Assembly: GCA_947446935.1 (NCBI GenBank)
Contig: CANFIV010000127.1
Location: 1 to 5,521 of the forward strand
Direction of reading: 5' to 3'
DNA from: Sphingomonadaceae bacterium
GTDB taxonomy: Bacteria; Pseudomonadota; Alphaproteobacteria; Sphingomonadales; Sphingomonadaceae
Length of the DNA stretch: 5,521 bases
Below, in pieces: positions 4,766-5,521 of the stretch. Position numbers and translations under genes: made by a program. Within the stretch, counting starts at the first letter, position 1, and every line of letters begins with the position of its first letter. Under the pieces are notes generated by a model that was not told where the DNA came from, searched no databases, and was given only the letters and a program-made list of their open reading frames with translations.

Positions 4766-5521
4766 ATGCGCCCCGCCGCCATACCCAGCTATGCCCTCTA
4801 TGGTGAGGATCGGGCCCCGGATCAGACAGATTTCCTGCATATAGAGACGATTGCGGCACGCAGTGCGCTGCATGATTGGGAGATCGCGCCGCACCGCCAT
4901 GCCGGGTTTGTTCAGATTCTTCTGGTACGTGAGGGACATGTTCGCGTGTCCTTCGATGGCGCGGAGAGCGAGCAGGATGGCCCGCTGGCCGTGGTGGCAC
5001 CTGCCGGCACGGTCCATGGCTTCCGGTTTAGTGAGGGGACGGCGGGCTGGGTGCTGACCCTGCCGGGTGACTTTGCCGCACGCGCCGAGGGCCCCGGGGA
5101 CCCATTGCAGGGCTTGCTGCTTCGCGGCGGCCAATTGGCACTCGAGCCTGCAAGCGCCAGGCGGGTGGCATGGCTGGCCGGCGAAATGCTCGCGCTACAG
5201 GAGGCTTGGCGCGCGGGCGGTGCACTGCCGCGTGCGCTCGCCGAGGCGCTGGTGCAATGTATCTTCCCCGATGGCGGCGTGTCGAGCGAGGCCCCGATTA
5301 CCCACCCCCGCATCGAGCGGTTCCGCCAGTTGGTCGAGGCGCATTACCGCGAGCATCGCGATCTCGATTTCTACGCGGACGTACTTGGCCTGACCCGCCG
5401 CTCGCTCTCCCGCCTCACGGCGGATCGGTTGGGCTGCACCCCCATCATGGTGCTGCACCGCCGCCTTGCGACCGAAGCGCGTCGCCTGCTGCGTTACACG
5501 GGCGCGAGCGCCGCGCAGATC
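4766..5521 (+). CDS. pobR: AraC-family transcriptional regulator, PobR type (3' truncated by window)
   Basis: The frame is open for 252 codons to the window end with no stop; about 35-45 residues are probably missing. The N-terminus IPSYALYGE (6-14), then HIETIAARSALHDWEI (25-40), PHRHAGFVQIL (42-52) and VVAPAGTVHGF (76-86), is the ligand-binding cupin-like domain, very like AraC-type PobR proteins of Pseudomonas and Azotobacter. The AraC/XylS DNA-binding domain begins near 180: the first helix-turn-helix is YADVLGLTRRSLSRLTADRLG (203-223), followed by LHRRLATEARRLLRYTG (230-246). The second helix-turn-helix is cut off. The expected role is activation of divergent pobA in response to 4-hydroxybenzoate. 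Start 4766 is preferred because AGGA (4754-4757) lies 8 nt upstream and the protein then begins close to the conserved IPxxxLYGE. An in-frame ATG at 4727, preceded by a purine-rich stretch, would add 13 residues. Confidence 0.9.
   Translation, partial: MRPAAIPSYALYGEDRAPDQTDFLHIETIAARSALHDWEIAPHRHAGFVQILLVREGHVRVSFDGAESEQDGPLAVVAPAGTVHGFRFSEGTAGWVLTLPGDFAARAEGPGDPLQGLLLRGGQLALEPASARRVAWLAGEMLALQEAWRAGGALPRALAEALVQCIFPDGGVSSEAPITHPRIERFRQLVEAHYREHRDLDFYADVLGLTRRSLSRLTADRLGCTPIMVLHRRLATEARRLLRYTGASAAQI

Noticed and set aside
4685..5134. 149-codon minus-strand frame opposite the pobR-like gene
   Set aside because: The opposite strand encodes a convincing AraC-family regulator, and this frame has no recognisable features.

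Overview
The window looks like chromosomal DNA of a GC-rich alphaproteobacterium, most probably a sphingomonad (Novosphingobium/Sphingobium/Sphingopyxis type). The evidence is the style of the TonB-dependent receptor (TonB box EIIVTAQKR, plug motif SGPQGTLFG followed by SSLAGTLRII), the TPR/sulfotransferase-like gene end just upstream of it, and the overall codon use. This assignment is inferred from protein style; no taxonomic marker is present.

Layout, left to right. (1) Positions 1-150, + strand: the last 49 codons of a gene whose C-terminus resembles TPR-containing sulfotransferase-family proteins. (2) 275-2647, +: a complete 790-residue TonB-dependent outer-membrane receptor with signal peptide, TonB box, plug and barrel. 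(3) 2648-2719: a short convergent gap with a perfect 9-bp hairpin, probably a shared terminator. (4) 2720-3391, -: an OmpR/PhoB-type response regulator whose receiver keeps the phospho-acceptor Asp but appears to lack the conserved Thr and Lys. (5) 3392-3496: a 105-bp leader with a pho-box-like direct repeat and a 10-bp inverted repeat. (6) 3497-4666, -: pobA, 4-hydroxybenzoate 3-monooxygenase, with every active-site residue I could compare conserved. (7) 4667-4765: a 99-bp divergent regulatory region. (8) 4766 to the window end, +: an AraC-family regulator of the PobR type, cut off by the window edge before its second helix-turn-helix.

How the genes fit together. pobA and the divergent pobR-like gene form a classic local-regulator/catabolic-gene pair: 4-hydroxybenzoate would be sensed by the AraC-type protein and hydroxylated to protocatechuate. 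The response regulator lies downstream of pobA on the same strand and may be partly co-transcribed, but its leader carries its own possible control sites. The TonB-dependent receptor is convergent with it. It could import an aromatic precursor across the outer membrane, but only proximity supports that.

I do not see a wholly new system. The parts most worth a second look are the degenerate-receiver regulator with PhoB-like repeats upstream of it, and the linkage of a TonB receptor to 4-hydroxybenzoate catabolism. No RNA genes, insertion sequences, CRISPR arrays or gene-free stretches over 300 bases were seen.
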